Shown: in pieces, positions 45,861-54,324 of the stretch
Numbering within the stretch: the first letter of the stretch is position 1
Layout: every line of letters starts with the position of its first letter
Assembly (NCBI RefSeq): GCF_037975445.1
Contig: NZ_CP150254.1
Location: 3,160,001-3,224,000 of the forward strand
Direction of reading: 5' to 3'
Length of the DNA stretch: 64,000 nt
Source of the DNA: Peribacillus sp. FSL P2-0133
GTDB lineage: Bacteria; Bacillota; Bacilli; Bacillales; DSM-1321
Program-made: the position numbers and the translations under genes
Notes under the pieces: generated by a model
Database searches by the model: none
What the model was told of the DNA's origin: nothing
What the model saw: the letters and a program-made list of their open reading frames with translations, nothing else

Positions 45861-46880
45861 TTAATTAAAAACGATGATCGCTTTTCGAACTTGTTCGGGA
45901 TGATTTTCAACAAAATTAAATGCTTCCTGGATATCATCGAGCGAAAATGTATGGGTAACTAAACCTTCATGTCTGAGTTTTCCTTCATTTAAAAGTTTTA
46001 CCACTTTCGGGAACTGATCGGTTTGCAATCTGGACCCTTTCACCGATACTTCCTTTTTTGTGATTGGTAGCTGGGAAACCGCTGAAGGACGTTCATCAAA
46101 ACCGAGTACGACAATCCGCCCCGCCGTTGACACGACATCGAAGGACAATTCGAATGTCATCGGCAAGCATACTGCATCAATGACGACGTTCGCCCCTTCG
46201 CCATTCGTCCATTCTTCCACTCGTTTTTGAACATCTTCTTTTCCAGCATGGACGGTGATATCGGCGCCGCTTTCTTTAGCGAATTCCAAACGCTCATCAC
46301 TTAAATCCGTGATCATCACTGATGCTCCTTGAAGCTTTGCCATCTTTAATATGCAAATTCCAATAGGCCCGGCCCCCTGGATAAGCACTGTTTCCCCTTC
46401 CTCCACTTCGCCTCTCCAAACGGCCTGTGCGCCGATTGTGTATGGCTCAGCCAATACTATTTCTTCCCAAGCTAAAGCGGGATCCACAACATGTAATTGT
46501 TTCTCCGGAAGGACGAACCATTCCCTCATCCCACCATCTTCATGCACCCCAAAAACGGAAAGTTTTTCACAAACATTTTGGCGGCCTTTACGGCAGGCGT
46601 AACACTCCCCGCAATAACTGATGGGCTCAATAACAACGTGGTCCCCCACTTTTATGCCCGTGACACCTTGACCTATCTCCACAACTTCTCCCGCTACTTC
46701 ATGCCCAACGACTCGCGGCAGTGTAGCAAGAGGATTCGTACCATGATAAATATGCATATCCGATCCACAAATCCCGACTCTTTTTACTTTCACAAGGACA
46801 TCCGTCGAGTTTGAAATCCGAGGTTTTTCCACTTCTTGAATGATAAGTTCATGAGCTTTCCGTACTTGAACCGCTTTCAT
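45861..46880 (-). CDS. Zinc-dependent dehydrogenase, YjmD-like
   Basis: 339 residues, medium-chain dehydrogenase. Catalytic zinc in [14 protein letters not shown] and [10 protein letters not shown]; structural zinc in [19 protein letters not shown] site [20 protein letters not shown]. In the B. subtilis exu operon YjmD sits in the same place between YjmC and UxuA, and its substrate is taken to be a sugar acid. It is about as different from the enzyme at 36991 as paralogues usually are, so the two probably have separate substrates. Confidence 0.87.
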   Translation of the reverse strand: MKAVQVRKAHELIIQEVEKPRISNSTDVLVKVKRVGICGSDMHIYHGTNPLATLPRVVGHEVAGEVVEIGQGVTGIKVGDHVVIEPISYCGECYACRKGRQNVCEKLSVFGVHEDGGMREWFVLPEKQLHVVDPALAWEEIVLAEPYTIGAQAVWRGEVEEGETVLIQGAGPIGICILKMAKLQGASVMITDLSDERLEFAKESGADITVHAGKEDVQKRVEEWTNGEGANVVIDAVCLPMTFELSFDVVSTAGRIVVLGFDERPSAVSQLPITKKEVSVKGSRLQTDQFPKVVKLLNEGKLRHEGLVTHTFSLDDIQEAFNFVENHPEQVRKAIIVFN

Positions 46881-46888
46881 TTCCCCAC

Positions 46889-47899
46889 CTACTTTGTAAG
46901 AAATTCATAAACACTTGATGCTATCGTAATCCCTTGTTTCAGGTTTTTTTCTTCATTGCTTTGTTCAATCTCACCCGGTACATATACGCGATCGAACCCT
47001 GGAGCAGGTTCAACCTGTTGCAGCTCTTCGATCATTTGATCCATTTGCTCTAAAAATATTTCAGTATCCGTAAAGAACGAAGGATTAATCACACAAAAAT
47101 AATGTCCCAGCTTCCGTTTCTTATCAAGGTCGTCATACATTTTCCCAATGTGAGGGCCAAATGCCGCACCGGCCAATAATCCAGAAAACACATCCACAAT
47201 TACGGATAGGCCATAGCCTTTAGGGCCTCCGAAAGTGGAAAGGGAAACGACTTTCTTCGGGTCTGTCACATTAGCTCCATTTTCATCCACTCCCCATCCT
47301 TCAGGGATTTCCTTTCCTTCTTCGCGTGCCTGGAGGATTTTCCCCAGCGCAACATTGGATGTTGCCATATCAAGAATAAAGGGTTTCTTCTTTTTGGCAG
47401 GAACTCCGTAAGCGATTGGGTTGGTACCAAGAAATGATGTTTTTCCTCCGAATGGGACCACAATTTTATCGGTATGTGACATCGCGATGCCAATCAACTT
47501 TGCATCAGCGGCTTTTTGAACGAAATAGCTTAGTGCCCCGCAATGGCTGCTATTAATAACTGTCACCATTCCCACGCCATTATCTCTAGCCATTTCGATT
47601 GCATGGTCCATGGCCACGTCGCTAATCACATGCCCAAACCCATCATCTCCATCAACTACACCGGTAACTGGCCCTGTCTTTTGGAAGGAAATCTGGGCAT
47701 CGGGATTTATGCCTCCTGCCTGTAAACGGTTCACATAATGCTCTGTTCGCAAAACACCATGGGAATTGACGTTTCTGAGATCGGCATGAACCAATACTTC
47801 CGCGATTTTCCCGGCATTTAGTTCATTTAAACCCACTTTGGTCAGCTGTTGAATGACTAATCGTTTTGCTTCCTCGGCTTGTATCGTTACTGTTGCCAT
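46889..47899 (-). CDS. Malate/lactate dehydrogenase-like oxidoreductase (Ldh_2), YjmC-like
   Basis: 336 residues of the NAD(P)-dependent Ldh_2/YlbC family, which does not use a Rossmann fold. Marks: [20 protein letters not shown] (catalytic region), [38 protein letters not shown]-like segment, [13 protein letters not shown] and [20 protein letters not shown]. Same position as YjmC in B. subtilis. Members reduce 2-oxo acids such as 2,3-diketogulonate, ureidoglycolate or sulfolactate. Here it probably handles a keto-sugar acid. Confidence 0.87.
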   Translation of the reverse strand: MATVTIQAEEAKRLVIQQLTKVGLNELNAGKIAEVLVHADLRNVNSHGVLRTEHYVNRLQAGGINPDAQISFQKTGPVTGVVDGDDGFGHVISDVAMDHAIEMARDNGVGMVTVINSSHCGALSYFVQKAADAKLIGIAMSHTDKIVVPFGGKTSFLGTNPIAYGVPAKKKKPFILDMATSNVALGKILQAREEGKEIPEGWGVDENGANVTDPKKVVSLSTFGGPKGYGLSVIVDVFSGLLAGAAFGPHIGKMYDDLDKKRKLGHYFCVINPSFFTDTEIFLEQMDQMIEELQQVEPAPGFDRVYVPGEIEQSNEEKNLKQGITIASSVYEFLTK

Positions 47900-47925
47900 T
47901 TTCTCCCCTCATTTCTTTCAGTCAT

Positions 47926-48882
47926 CTATCTTTCTATAACAGCCTCATTCTGTATGAAAGGCATTACTTCATCCAAATACGGTAACCCTTCATTGTCCCC
48001 TGCAACAGTGGTGACAAGAGCTCCTACACCATTTGCGAATGTCAATCTTTCATCAATAGATAAACCATGAAGATATCCGTAAATATAACCGGCATCATAA
48101 CCATCTCCCGCACCAACAGTATCAACAGGTATAACTGGGAATGCTTCTTTTTCATGCCATTCACTTTCGGTATATAGTTTTGAACCATGTTTCCCGTCCT
48201 TAATGACAAGCTGATCAATGTCATTCACCTTTGCGAATTCCGCCAAAGATTCTTTAGAGTCCGTTCCGATGATCAATCTTATTTCATCCAAACCTGTAAG
48301 CAAAATGTCAACATATGGAAAAAAATCATAATAAACTGATCTTGCTTCCTCGATGGACCATAGCTTTAAGCGGATATTCGGATCAAAAGAAACAGGTATA
48401 TTTTTTTGTTTTGCAATATCCATGACCCTCTTTGCAATATCCACATTTTTGGGATCTATAGCCAAGAACACTCCAGTAAGGTGGACTATATCAATCTCTT
48501 CAAACATCTTCTCTGTTATATCTCCCGGGTTTAAAGTTAAAATGGGAGATTGATAGCGGTAATAAAATGTCTTTCCGGAACCATCTTCCCGGATTTCTTT
48601 AAAGTTAAGAGATGTTGGATATCCATTTACATAGGCAACATCACTCATGTCCACGCCTTCCCCGCGAGCGAAATTATATATAACTTTACCGAACTCATCC
48701 TTGCCTAAGCGGCTTATCCACTTTGCCCGCATGCCAAGCCTTGCACAGCCAATCGCAAAATTCAGTTCAGCGCCTCCTACTTTTCGCTCAAAACGGTTTA
48801 CGAATCTTAAAGGTCCTGTCTCTTCCGGATTTAGCGTAATCATGGCGTCGCCAAGCGTTAAAACACCATATTTTGATGACAA
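47926..48882 (-). CDS. kdgK: 2-keto-3-deoxygluconate kinase (PfkB family, first copy)
   Basis: 318 residues. PfkB marks: KVGGAELNFAIGCARLGMRA, FDPNIRLKLW, and the C-terminal VPVDTVGAGDGYDAGYIYGY with catalytic Asp. It phosphorylates KDG for KDPG aldolase. The start is TTG at 48882, 8 bases after AAGGAGG; the frame upstream has no ribosome site. First gene of the main operon, with two LacI-type operators 70-106 bases upstream. Confidence 0.9.
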   Translation of the reverse strand: MSSKYGVLTLGDAMITLNPEETGPLRFVNRFERKVGGAELNFAIGCARLGMRAKWISRLGKDEFGKVIYNFARGEGVDMSDVAYVNGYPTSLNFKEIREDGSGKTFYYRYQSPILTLNPGDITEKMFEEIDIVHLTGVFLAIDPKNVDIAKRVMDIAKQKNIPVSFDPNIRLKLWSIEEARSVYYDFFPYVDILLTGLDEIRLIIGTDSKESLAEFAKVNDIDQLVIKDGKHGSKLYTESEWHEKEAFPVIPVDTVGAGDGYDAGYIYGYLHGLSIDERLTFANGVGALVTTVAGDNEGLPYLDEVMPFIQNEAVIER

Positions 48883-48951
48883 TACAGTACCTCCTTCTTT
48901 CGAACAATCACAAATAAAAACAAAAAACATTTGATCATATCATTTTCATTT

Positions 48952-48988
48952 ACTAAATCGATTTAGTTAAATACTAAACCGGTTTGGT
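48952..48988. promoter_or_regulatory. Tandem LacI-family operators upstream of the hexuronate operon
   Basis: ACTAAATCGATTTAGT (48952-48967) is a perfect 16-base palindrome; ACTAAACCGGTTTGGT (48973-48988) is a near-perfect one. Their centres are 21 bases apart, two helical turns, so dimers would lie on the same face of the DNA. The rest of the 48883-49276 gap is AT-rich, with a possible -10 (TATGAT, minus strand) close to 48940. Confidence 0.82.
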
Positions 48989-49276
48989 AAATCATAAGGA
49001 AATTGTAAATGAAAACCCTACCAAAAACAATAGAAAAGTTTGATAATTTATAATTTTATTTTTATTTTGTATATTTCATGTTATTCCCCATCCAAATTTA
49101 TGGTAAAAAACCACATTACGGTAAAATGGAAGGACTTATTTCTTCCCTCTTTTTTAATGATTAAGAGTTTCTGATTTTTCATCAAAGAGCTTTCTATCAA
49201 ATTTACTCTTTGCTATTAATTTGGAGAAAGTTGTATAATATATCAATTGTTAAATAAGTTTGAAAGGTTGTTTGGA

Positions 49277-50194
49277 ATGAGTCTTTTGAAAATATACATC
49301 TTACTTACCGGAATAATGATTACATGGGGGTTAAATGTCTCGGTTATTAAAATTTTAGTTGCGAATACACAGCCCGTAACAATAACCTCTTTGAGAATTT
49401 TTACTGCTTCTCTTATAGTCATTCTTATCCTTTTCTTTTTTGGACTAATACGCCTTCCTAAAAAGAGTGAACTTTTTTACGTTTTTGGAGGAGCACTTTT
49501 GAGTGTCGTTTTTCATCATTATTTTTTAGCTGAGGGATTGACGAAGACTTCTGCATCGAATGCTGGACTGATTTTGGGCATGGGGCCAATTTTGACTGTC
49601 ATCTTGACCATGATATTCTTTCGTAAAAAGCCCACTTTAATCAGGCTTTTTGGCTTTATATGCGGTGCCATGGGTGTGAGTTTTACCGTTATGGCAGGAA
49701 GTGGAGGACTTCATTCTATTAATCTGGGGGATGTGGATATTTTACTTTCCATACTTTCACAGGCATTAAGTTTCATACTTATCAATAAAGCCTCAAAAAC
49801 AATGGATCCACGATTACTAACCGGCTACATGATGCTGATCGGGTCTTTTATTCTTTTTGCCATCAGCTTATGGAAGGAACCCGAGGGCTTATCTTCACTG
49901 ACAACTGCACCACCCTCCATCTGGGGAGCTTTCATCTTCTCCGCCATTTTTGCCACTGCCCTCGGGCACATGAGCTATAATTATGCCATTGGGAAGGTAG
50001 GCGCAGCCGAATCATCCATTTTTCTTAACTTAAACACCTTATTCTCTTTGTTAGGGGCAGCATTTTTCCTTAATGAAGCCATTGTGCCTGCACATTTCAT
50101 TGGACTTATTTTCATTGTTTCGGGGGTATTGCTTGGCTCCGGTGCAATTGAAATATGGATTCTTCAAAGGAAAAATAAACGTATATCTGCCTAG
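49277..50194 (+). CDS. EamA/DMT family transporter
   Basis: 305 residues with ten predicted helices in two EamA repeats; the first starts LLKIYILLTGIMITWGLNVS and the second begins near LGDVDILLSILSQALSFILI. ATG at 49277 is preferred because AAAGG is 9 bases upstream; the TTG at 49247 has no site. It is divergent from the hexuronate operon and could be an exporter or importer of metabolites. No substrate clue beyond position. Confidence 0.86.
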   Translation: MSLLKIYILLTGIMITWGLNVSVIKILVANTQPVTITSLRIFTASLIVILILFFFGLIRLPKKSELFYVFGGALLSVVFHHYFLAEGLTKTSASNAGLILGMGPILTVILTMIFFRKKPTLIRLFGFICGAMGVSFTVMAGSGGLHSINLGDVDILLSILSQALSFILINKASKTMDPRLLTGYMMLIGSFILFAISLWKEPEGLSSLTTAPPSIWGAFIFSAIFATALGHMSYNYAIGKVGAAESSIFLNLNTLFSLLGAAFFLNEAIVPAHFIGLIFIVSGVLLGSGAIEIWILQRKNKRISA

Positions 50195-50243
50195 CGGCAA
50201 CGGCAGCCCCTAGATTCAGTAACTTTCTTCGTACCAGAATAAG

Positions 50244-50295
50244 AGACCCTATGACACTACCATCCCAATGGCATAGCAGTGTCATAGGGTCTTAT
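50244..50295 (+). terminator. Terminator of the EamA gene
   Basis: AGACCCTATGACACT and AGTGTCATAGGGTCT form a 15-bp perfect stem with a 19-base loop. The remainder of 50195-50580 holds no gene that I can support. Confidence 0.85.
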
Positions 50296-50524
50296 TAAAT
50301 GTTGTCCACCCTCTCCTCCATCTACAGATGTTTATAAGCCCTTGAAACATACTTGCAGAATAATAATTGGAGATTCATATCCGTTACAATATACCCCTAT
50401 ATTCACATGGACATGTCCATTGAAGTGTGCCCATTATGACAAGCTTTTTTATCAGCTATGGCCCTTTTCTTTCTGAGAAACCTCCTAGAAGACTTATTGT
50501 TTGTTGAATTAATAAATATAAAAG

Positions 50525-50552
50525 AGACTGTCTACGGAGATTACAGACAGCC
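50525..50552 (-). terminator. Terminator of the lar operon
   Basis: GACTGTCT and AGACAGCC form an 8-base stem with one mismatch; the minus strand continues CTCTTTTAT. It lies 29 bases beyond the permease stop. Confidence 0.65.
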
Positions 50553-50580
50553 TGAGATTCCAGTCATGCTTAAAAATAAA

Positions 50581-51219
50581 TCAATTAGCCCAGATTGCAA
50601 ACAAGCCTTCTGTTACACCCAATTTGTATATATAATAAAGTCCGAATGCAAAACTTAAAGCTCCCGCCATTTTGATGAAGATTCGGTTCAAAACGATGTC
50701 CTTTCCATTCAAAGCAAACGGTATGCCTAGTAAAGTTGTAAAGCACAGCATGCCAATAATCGTCCCTGCGCCAAATATAATGATATAGATGGATCCTTCA
50801 CCTATACCGGTTACGGTCGACATCGTTAGAATGACCATTGCAGCACTGCCCGCGAGACCATGGACGAACCCAATTAAAGCGGACACCAAAAAAGGACGAA
50901 ATCTATCTTTGTCGTTCGTGATATCAGGGCGAGCTTTAAATAAACTTTTCGCCCCTAGCATAACAAGCATGATACCAACACCGAATTCCAGCGACATGCT
51001 TAACGACTCTGGAATTTCCCCTTTCATCCAAATGAATAGCATACCTATAAGAAACAGCGTACATGTATGCCCTATTCCCCAACACACCCCCGTTAGAGTG
51101 GACCGTGATAATTTTTTCGTTTTTCCTGCCGTGGTTGCTACTGCAATAACATGATCCGGCTCTAACGAATGCTTTATCCCCAATAGGAATCCTAATGTAA
51201 GAATCGACACCAAGCTCAT
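50581..51219 (-). CDS. NiCoT/UreH-like nickel permease in the lar operon
   Basis: 212 residues with six predicted helices. The first helix has GFLLGIKHSLEPDHVIAV, close to the NiCoT metal signature (H-x4-DH), and FVHGLAGSAAMVILTMS follows in a later helix. ATG at 51219 overlaps the larC2 stop by ATGA and has GGGGAGGTGG upstream. The context with LarB, LarC and LarE makes nickel import for the nickel-pincer cofactor the likely role; some relatives were named UreH or TauE-like. Ion choice is inferred. Confidence 0.82.
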   Translation of the reverse strand: MSLVSILTLGFLLGIKHSLEPDHVIAVATTAGKTKKLSRSTLTGVCWGIGHTCTLFLIGMLFIWMKGEIPESLSMSLEFGVGIMLVMLGAKSLFKARPDITNDKDRFRPFLVSALIGFVHGLAGSAAMVILTMSTVTGIGEGSIYIIIFGAGTIIGMLCFTTLLGIPFALNGKDIVLNRIFIKMAGALSFAFGLYYIYKLGVTEGLFAIWAN

Positions 51220-51692
51220 TTCTCTACCACCTCCCCGAGACACTTCCATACTTCTTCATACACCCTTTTAAGAGGTATATTGTTCTGAACGGCAATTTTA
51301 CGGCAATCTTCATATTCAGGTGCCTGCTGTATGGGTTGGCCCTCATGGTACCCTTTCTTTATCGTCACTTGCCCCCATTTTGTGTCTACATGTAAAAAAG
51401 ATCGTTCGAGCCTGTGCACGGTAAGAGGATAGTAGCGTATACCGAGAGTCGTTGTTTCAGCAAATAATATCTTCTTTATTTTCGAAATCTCCTGCTGTGA
51501 ACAGAGAAGTTGCAATAACACCCCCGGTCGATTTTTTTTCATGAAGATTGGAGTATAAAATACATCATTTGCTCCTGATTCAAACAACAAATCCATTACA
51601 TGACCAAGCCATTCACCGGAAATATCATCTAGATTCACTTCCATTTTTACCATTTGTCCATCAAGATGCTCATGATCAGGTGGGCGCTTCAT
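51216..51692 (-). CDS. larC2: Nickel insertion protein LarC, C-terminal part (LarC2)
   Basis: 158 residues: VKMEVNLDDISGEWLGHVMD, then GANDVFYTPIFMKKNRPGVL LQLLC, ending PEYEDCRKIAVQNNIPLKRV, the conserved C-terminal half of LarC, the CTP-dependent enzyme that puts nickel into the pincer cofactor. It is in the -1 frame relative to larC1 and overlaps it by ATGA. In Lactobacillus plantarum the two parts are joined by ribosomal frameshifting. Here it could be a frameshift product or a separately started protein. Confidence 0.88.
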   Translation of the reverse strand: MKRPPDHEHLDGQMVKMEVNLDDISGEWLGHVMDLLFESGANDVFYTPIFMKKNRPGVLLQLLCSQQEISKIKKILFAETTTLGIRYYPLTVHRLERSFLHVDTKWGQVTIKKGYHEGQPIQQAPEYEDCRKIAVQNNIPLKRVYEEVWKCLGEVVEK

Positions 51693-52585
51693 TGGATGTC
51701 CCCTATAATAATGCGAAGGACGTTCGGATGATTTTCAAATGTTTTTGTCCCCGCCCCATAGCCAATCGATTCGACAGTCATGGCTGGAAGCGTGCCAAAT
51801 TTTCCAGCTAAAACCGCAGCGATGGCAGCACCGGTCGGTGTTGCTAATTCAGAACGAATAACGTTTGAGGCAATCGGTACCCCCTTTAATATTTCAAGTG
51901 TGGCAGGTGCAGGAACCGGGTATACACCGTGATCAATATGTATATGTCCAGATCCCGTTGGAATGGCTGATGACTGAACTGATTCAATACCTAGCTGATC
52001 GATTAAAATTGCAGCCCCGATTATATCTATTATTGAATCTACAGCTCCTACCTCATGAAAGTGAACTTTATCAAGCGGAAGCCCGTGTATGTGCCCTTCC
52101 GCTTCACCAATCTTCTTAAATATGGCGAGTGACATGTTTGTTACCGATTCATTAAGGTTTGCCTCATTGATAGCTTCTACAATTTGCTTGTAGGTGCGGC
52201 TACCATGATGATTGTGAGGTGCATGGCTATGGTTGGGTTCGGTTTCATGACTGTGGTTGTGTTCATGTCCATGACTGTGGCTGTGTTCATGTCCATGACT
52301 ATGGCTGTGTTCATGTCCATGACTGTGGCTGTGTTCATGTCCATGACTGTGGCTGTGTTCATGTGGTTGCTCTGATTTACTGGTAAGAATAACATGAAAT
52401 TTAGTACTCGTAATGCCATTTTTGACGACTTTCCCCCATGACAGACTATATTCTTCATCTATATTCAGCTTTTTTAACTCTTCTTCCATTTGTAAAGGGT
52501 CTGCACCTGCATCAATCAATGCACCAATAACCATATCTCCGCTTATGCCGGAAAAGCAGTCAAAATATAATGTCCTCATCATCAT
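51689..52585 (-). CDS. larC1: Nickel insertion protein LarC, N-terminal part (LarC1) with His-rich insert
   Basis: 298 residues from the ATG at 52585. It starts MRTLYFDCFSGISGDM after two extra Met and contains FHEVGAVDSIIDIIGAAIL, GSGHIHIDHGVYPVPAPATL and SELATPTGAAIAAVLAGKFG, all diagnostic. Between residues about 75 and 125 lies a stretch of HSHSHGHE repeats, probably a nickel store. It overlaps the larB end by 26 bases with AAAAGGAG inside larB. It inserts Ni into pyridinium bis-thiocarboxylic acid mononucleotide together with LarC2. Confidence 0.92.
   Translation of the reverse strand: MMMRTLYFDCFSGISGDMVIGALIDAGADPLQMEEELKKLNIDEEYSLSWGKVVKNGITSTKFHVILTSKSEQPHEHSHSHGHEHSHSHGHEHSHSHGHEHSHSHGHEHNHSHETEPNHSHAPHNHHGSRTYKQIVEAINEANLNESVTNMSLAIFKKIGEAEGHIHGLPLDKVHFHEVGAVDSIIDIIGAAILIDQLGIESVQSSAIPTGSGHIHIDHGVYPVPAPATLEILKGVPIASNVIRSELATPTGAAIAAVLAGKFGTLPAMTVESIGYGAGTKTFENHPNVLRIIIGDIQ
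52247..52367. repeat. 24-bp tandem repeat inside larC1
   Basis: Four full copies and parts of a unit of 24 bases (one copy begins TGTTCATGTCCATGACTGTG) encode HSHSHGHE on the minus strand. Copies are almost identical in DNA, with one C/T change in one unit, so the array could change length by slippage. Confidence 0.9.
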
Positions 52586-53330
52586 TGATCTCCTTTTTAT
52601 GTACAAGTTTGTATATAATCGCTGCATTGTAAGCTGCACCAAATCCATTATCGATGTTCACCACACTTACACCCGATGCGCATGAATTAAGCATTGATAA
52701 AAGTGCCGATAAACCGTTAAGATTGGCACCGTAACCGATACTTGTCGGTACAGCAATAATTGGATTCGTGACAAGGCCTCCTAACACACTTGGGAGTGCC
52801 CCTTCCATCCCCGCTACACAAACTGATACGGTAGCCCCTCGTATCTCGTCTATATTATCAAGGAGGCGGTGCAGCCCAGCAACACCAACATCGTATATAC
52901 GCCTGACTGGAACACCTAGTGTTTCGGCCGTCACGGCAGCTTCTTCAGCAACGGACAAATCTGATGTACCGGCGCACACAATTGCAATATATGAACCAAC
53001 GGATTTAGGTTTTTCTTTAACCCAAGCAAGTGTCCGTGCCATATCGTTATACTCAAATTCACTGCATTCTTTTTGTACAAATACTGCTTTTTCCCGAGAA
53101 ATTCGAGTCACAAGCACAGAATCATTCCTTGTCCGCAGTGATTGTACAATCGTTAAAATTTGCTCAGCTGTTTTACCTTCTCCAAACACAATTTCGGGAA
53201 AGCCTTGTCTCCTTTTACGATGATGATCAATTTTTACAAACCCTAAATTTTCATATGATGCAAGTTTTTCCTTTGCTTCAGCTGCTGTCAATGAACCATT
53301 TTGAACCTGCTCTAAAATATCATCAATCAT
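52560..53330 (-). CDS. larB: Pyridinium-3,5-biscarboxylate mononucleotide synthase LarB
   Basis: 256 residues. The C-terminal half is PurE-like: AIVCAGTSDLSVAEEAAVTA, GVPVRRIYDVGVAGLHRLL, GMEGALPSVLGGLVTNPIIA, VPTSIGYGANLNGLSALLSM LNSC. LarB carboxylates the pyridinium ring of nicotinic acid adenine dinucleotide and releases AMP, the first step of nickel-pincer cofactor synthesis. The ATG overlaps the larE stop by ATGA. The ending KKEINDDEDIIF encodes the larC1 ribosome site. Confidence 0.94.
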   Translation of the reverse strand: MIDDILEQVQNGSLTAAEAKEKLASYENLGFVKIDHHRKRRQGFPEIVFGEGKTAEQILTIVQSLRTRNDSVLVTRISREKAVFVQKECSEFEYNDMARTLAWVKEKPKSVGSYIAIVCAGTSDLSVAEEAAVTAETLGVPVRRIYDVGVAGLHRLLDNIDEIRGATVSVCVAGMEGALPSVLGGLVTNPIIAVPTSIGYGANLNGLSALLSMLNSCASGVSVVNIDNGFGAAYNAAIIYKLVHKKEINDDEDIIF

Positions 53331-54142
53331 AACTTTTCTTCCTTTTTAAGTGCTATATTCATACTTCCGCTTGTATAGCCCGTGAGATCCATTGATACAT
53401 ACTTATAACCAAATTGCTTCAGTCGTTTCGTGATCGCCACATGGTATTGGAGCACTCGCGGCATATCAACGGGTTCAACTTCAATTCGGGCAGTATCCTC
53501 ATGCGTCCTGACTCTTACCTGATGAATATCCAATGATTTTAAGTAAGCTTCTGATTTATCCACTTTCGTCAATTTTTCCTTCGTAATGATATCGCCATAT
53601 GCAATGCGTGAAGATAGGCAAGCGAATGATGGTTTATCCCAGGTTGGCAAACCGGCTTGCTTGGACAATTCTCTTATTTCTTCTTTGAATAAACCGGCTT
53701 CTAGAAGAGGTCCCCTGATTCCTTTTTCTTTAGCTGCTTTCATGCCTGGACGAAATTCGTTAGCATCATCAGCGATGACTCCATAAATTATATTATTAAA
53801 TTCATATTCTTCAAGAATAGGAAGCAGGTGGTCAAATAAACTACTTTTACAAAAGTAACAGCGATTCTGATTATTTTCTGAATATCCAGGAATGGCCAAC
53901 TCCGAAGTCTGAATGACTCGATGGTTGGCACCAATCCATTTTGATAGCATAATGGCTTCTTTCAACTCACTCGACGGATAGGTTTCCGAATCTGCTGTAA
54001 TGGCTAACACATTATCATAACCCAAAGTATCAATAGCAACATTTAGCAAAAAAGTGCTATCCACCCCTCCTGAAAAAGCGACCACCACCGACTCCATTTT
54101 TTGGAGAATCCCCTGCAGAATACTATACTTTTCTTGTAACAT
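53327..54142 (-). CDS. larE: ATP-dependent sulfur transferase LarE
   Basis: 271 residues. PP-loop ATPase motif SGGVDST at 24-30; a CYFC pair at 95 and 98; Cys175 in SFACLSSRIAYGD, at the place of the sacrificial Cys176 of Lactobacillus LarE. It adenylates the biscarboxylate and adds sulfur twice. With three cysteines it might instead be the [4Fe-4S] type described for Thermotoga; I cannot decide by eye. ATG at 54142 follows AAAGGGG. First gene of larE-larB-larC1-larC2-permease; 182 bases after the galactonate operon on the same strand, with no terminator seen between. Confidence 0.93.
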   Translation of the reverse strand: MLQEKYSILQGILQKMESVVVAFSGGVDSTFLLNVAIDTLGYDNVLAITADSETYPSSELKEAIMLSKWIGANHRVIQTSELAIPGYSENNQNRCYFCKSSLFDHLLPILEEYEFNNIIYGVIADDANEFRPGMKAAKEKGIRGPLLEAGLFKEEIRELSKQAGLPTWDKPSFACLSSRIAYGDIITKEKLTKVDKSEAYLKSLDIHQVRVRTHEDTARIEVEPVDMPRVLQYHVAITKRLKQFGYKYVSMDLTGYTSGSMNIALKKEEKL

Positions 54143-54324
54143 AGCACTTTTCCCCTTTCTGGTTTGTCTGAATTTATCTACTGTCCACCAGCAATAACAC
54201 CCTTGATGGACTACTAAAAGATTGAAAGAGATACATCAAATTGGTTAGAAGGAGGAAATAAACACATTCATACTTTCATTCCCAGCGCCTATTGGACTGA
54301 AATTCATATAAGCGACGGATTGCT

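Noticed and set aside
50458-50658. 66-codon plus-strand frame
   Set aside because: It runs through the lar terminator hairpin and into the end of the nickel permease gene; no ribosome site.
52184-52375. Plus-strand frame rich in MSMTVAVF repeats
   Set aside because: It is the opposite strand of the His-rich tandem repeat in larC1.
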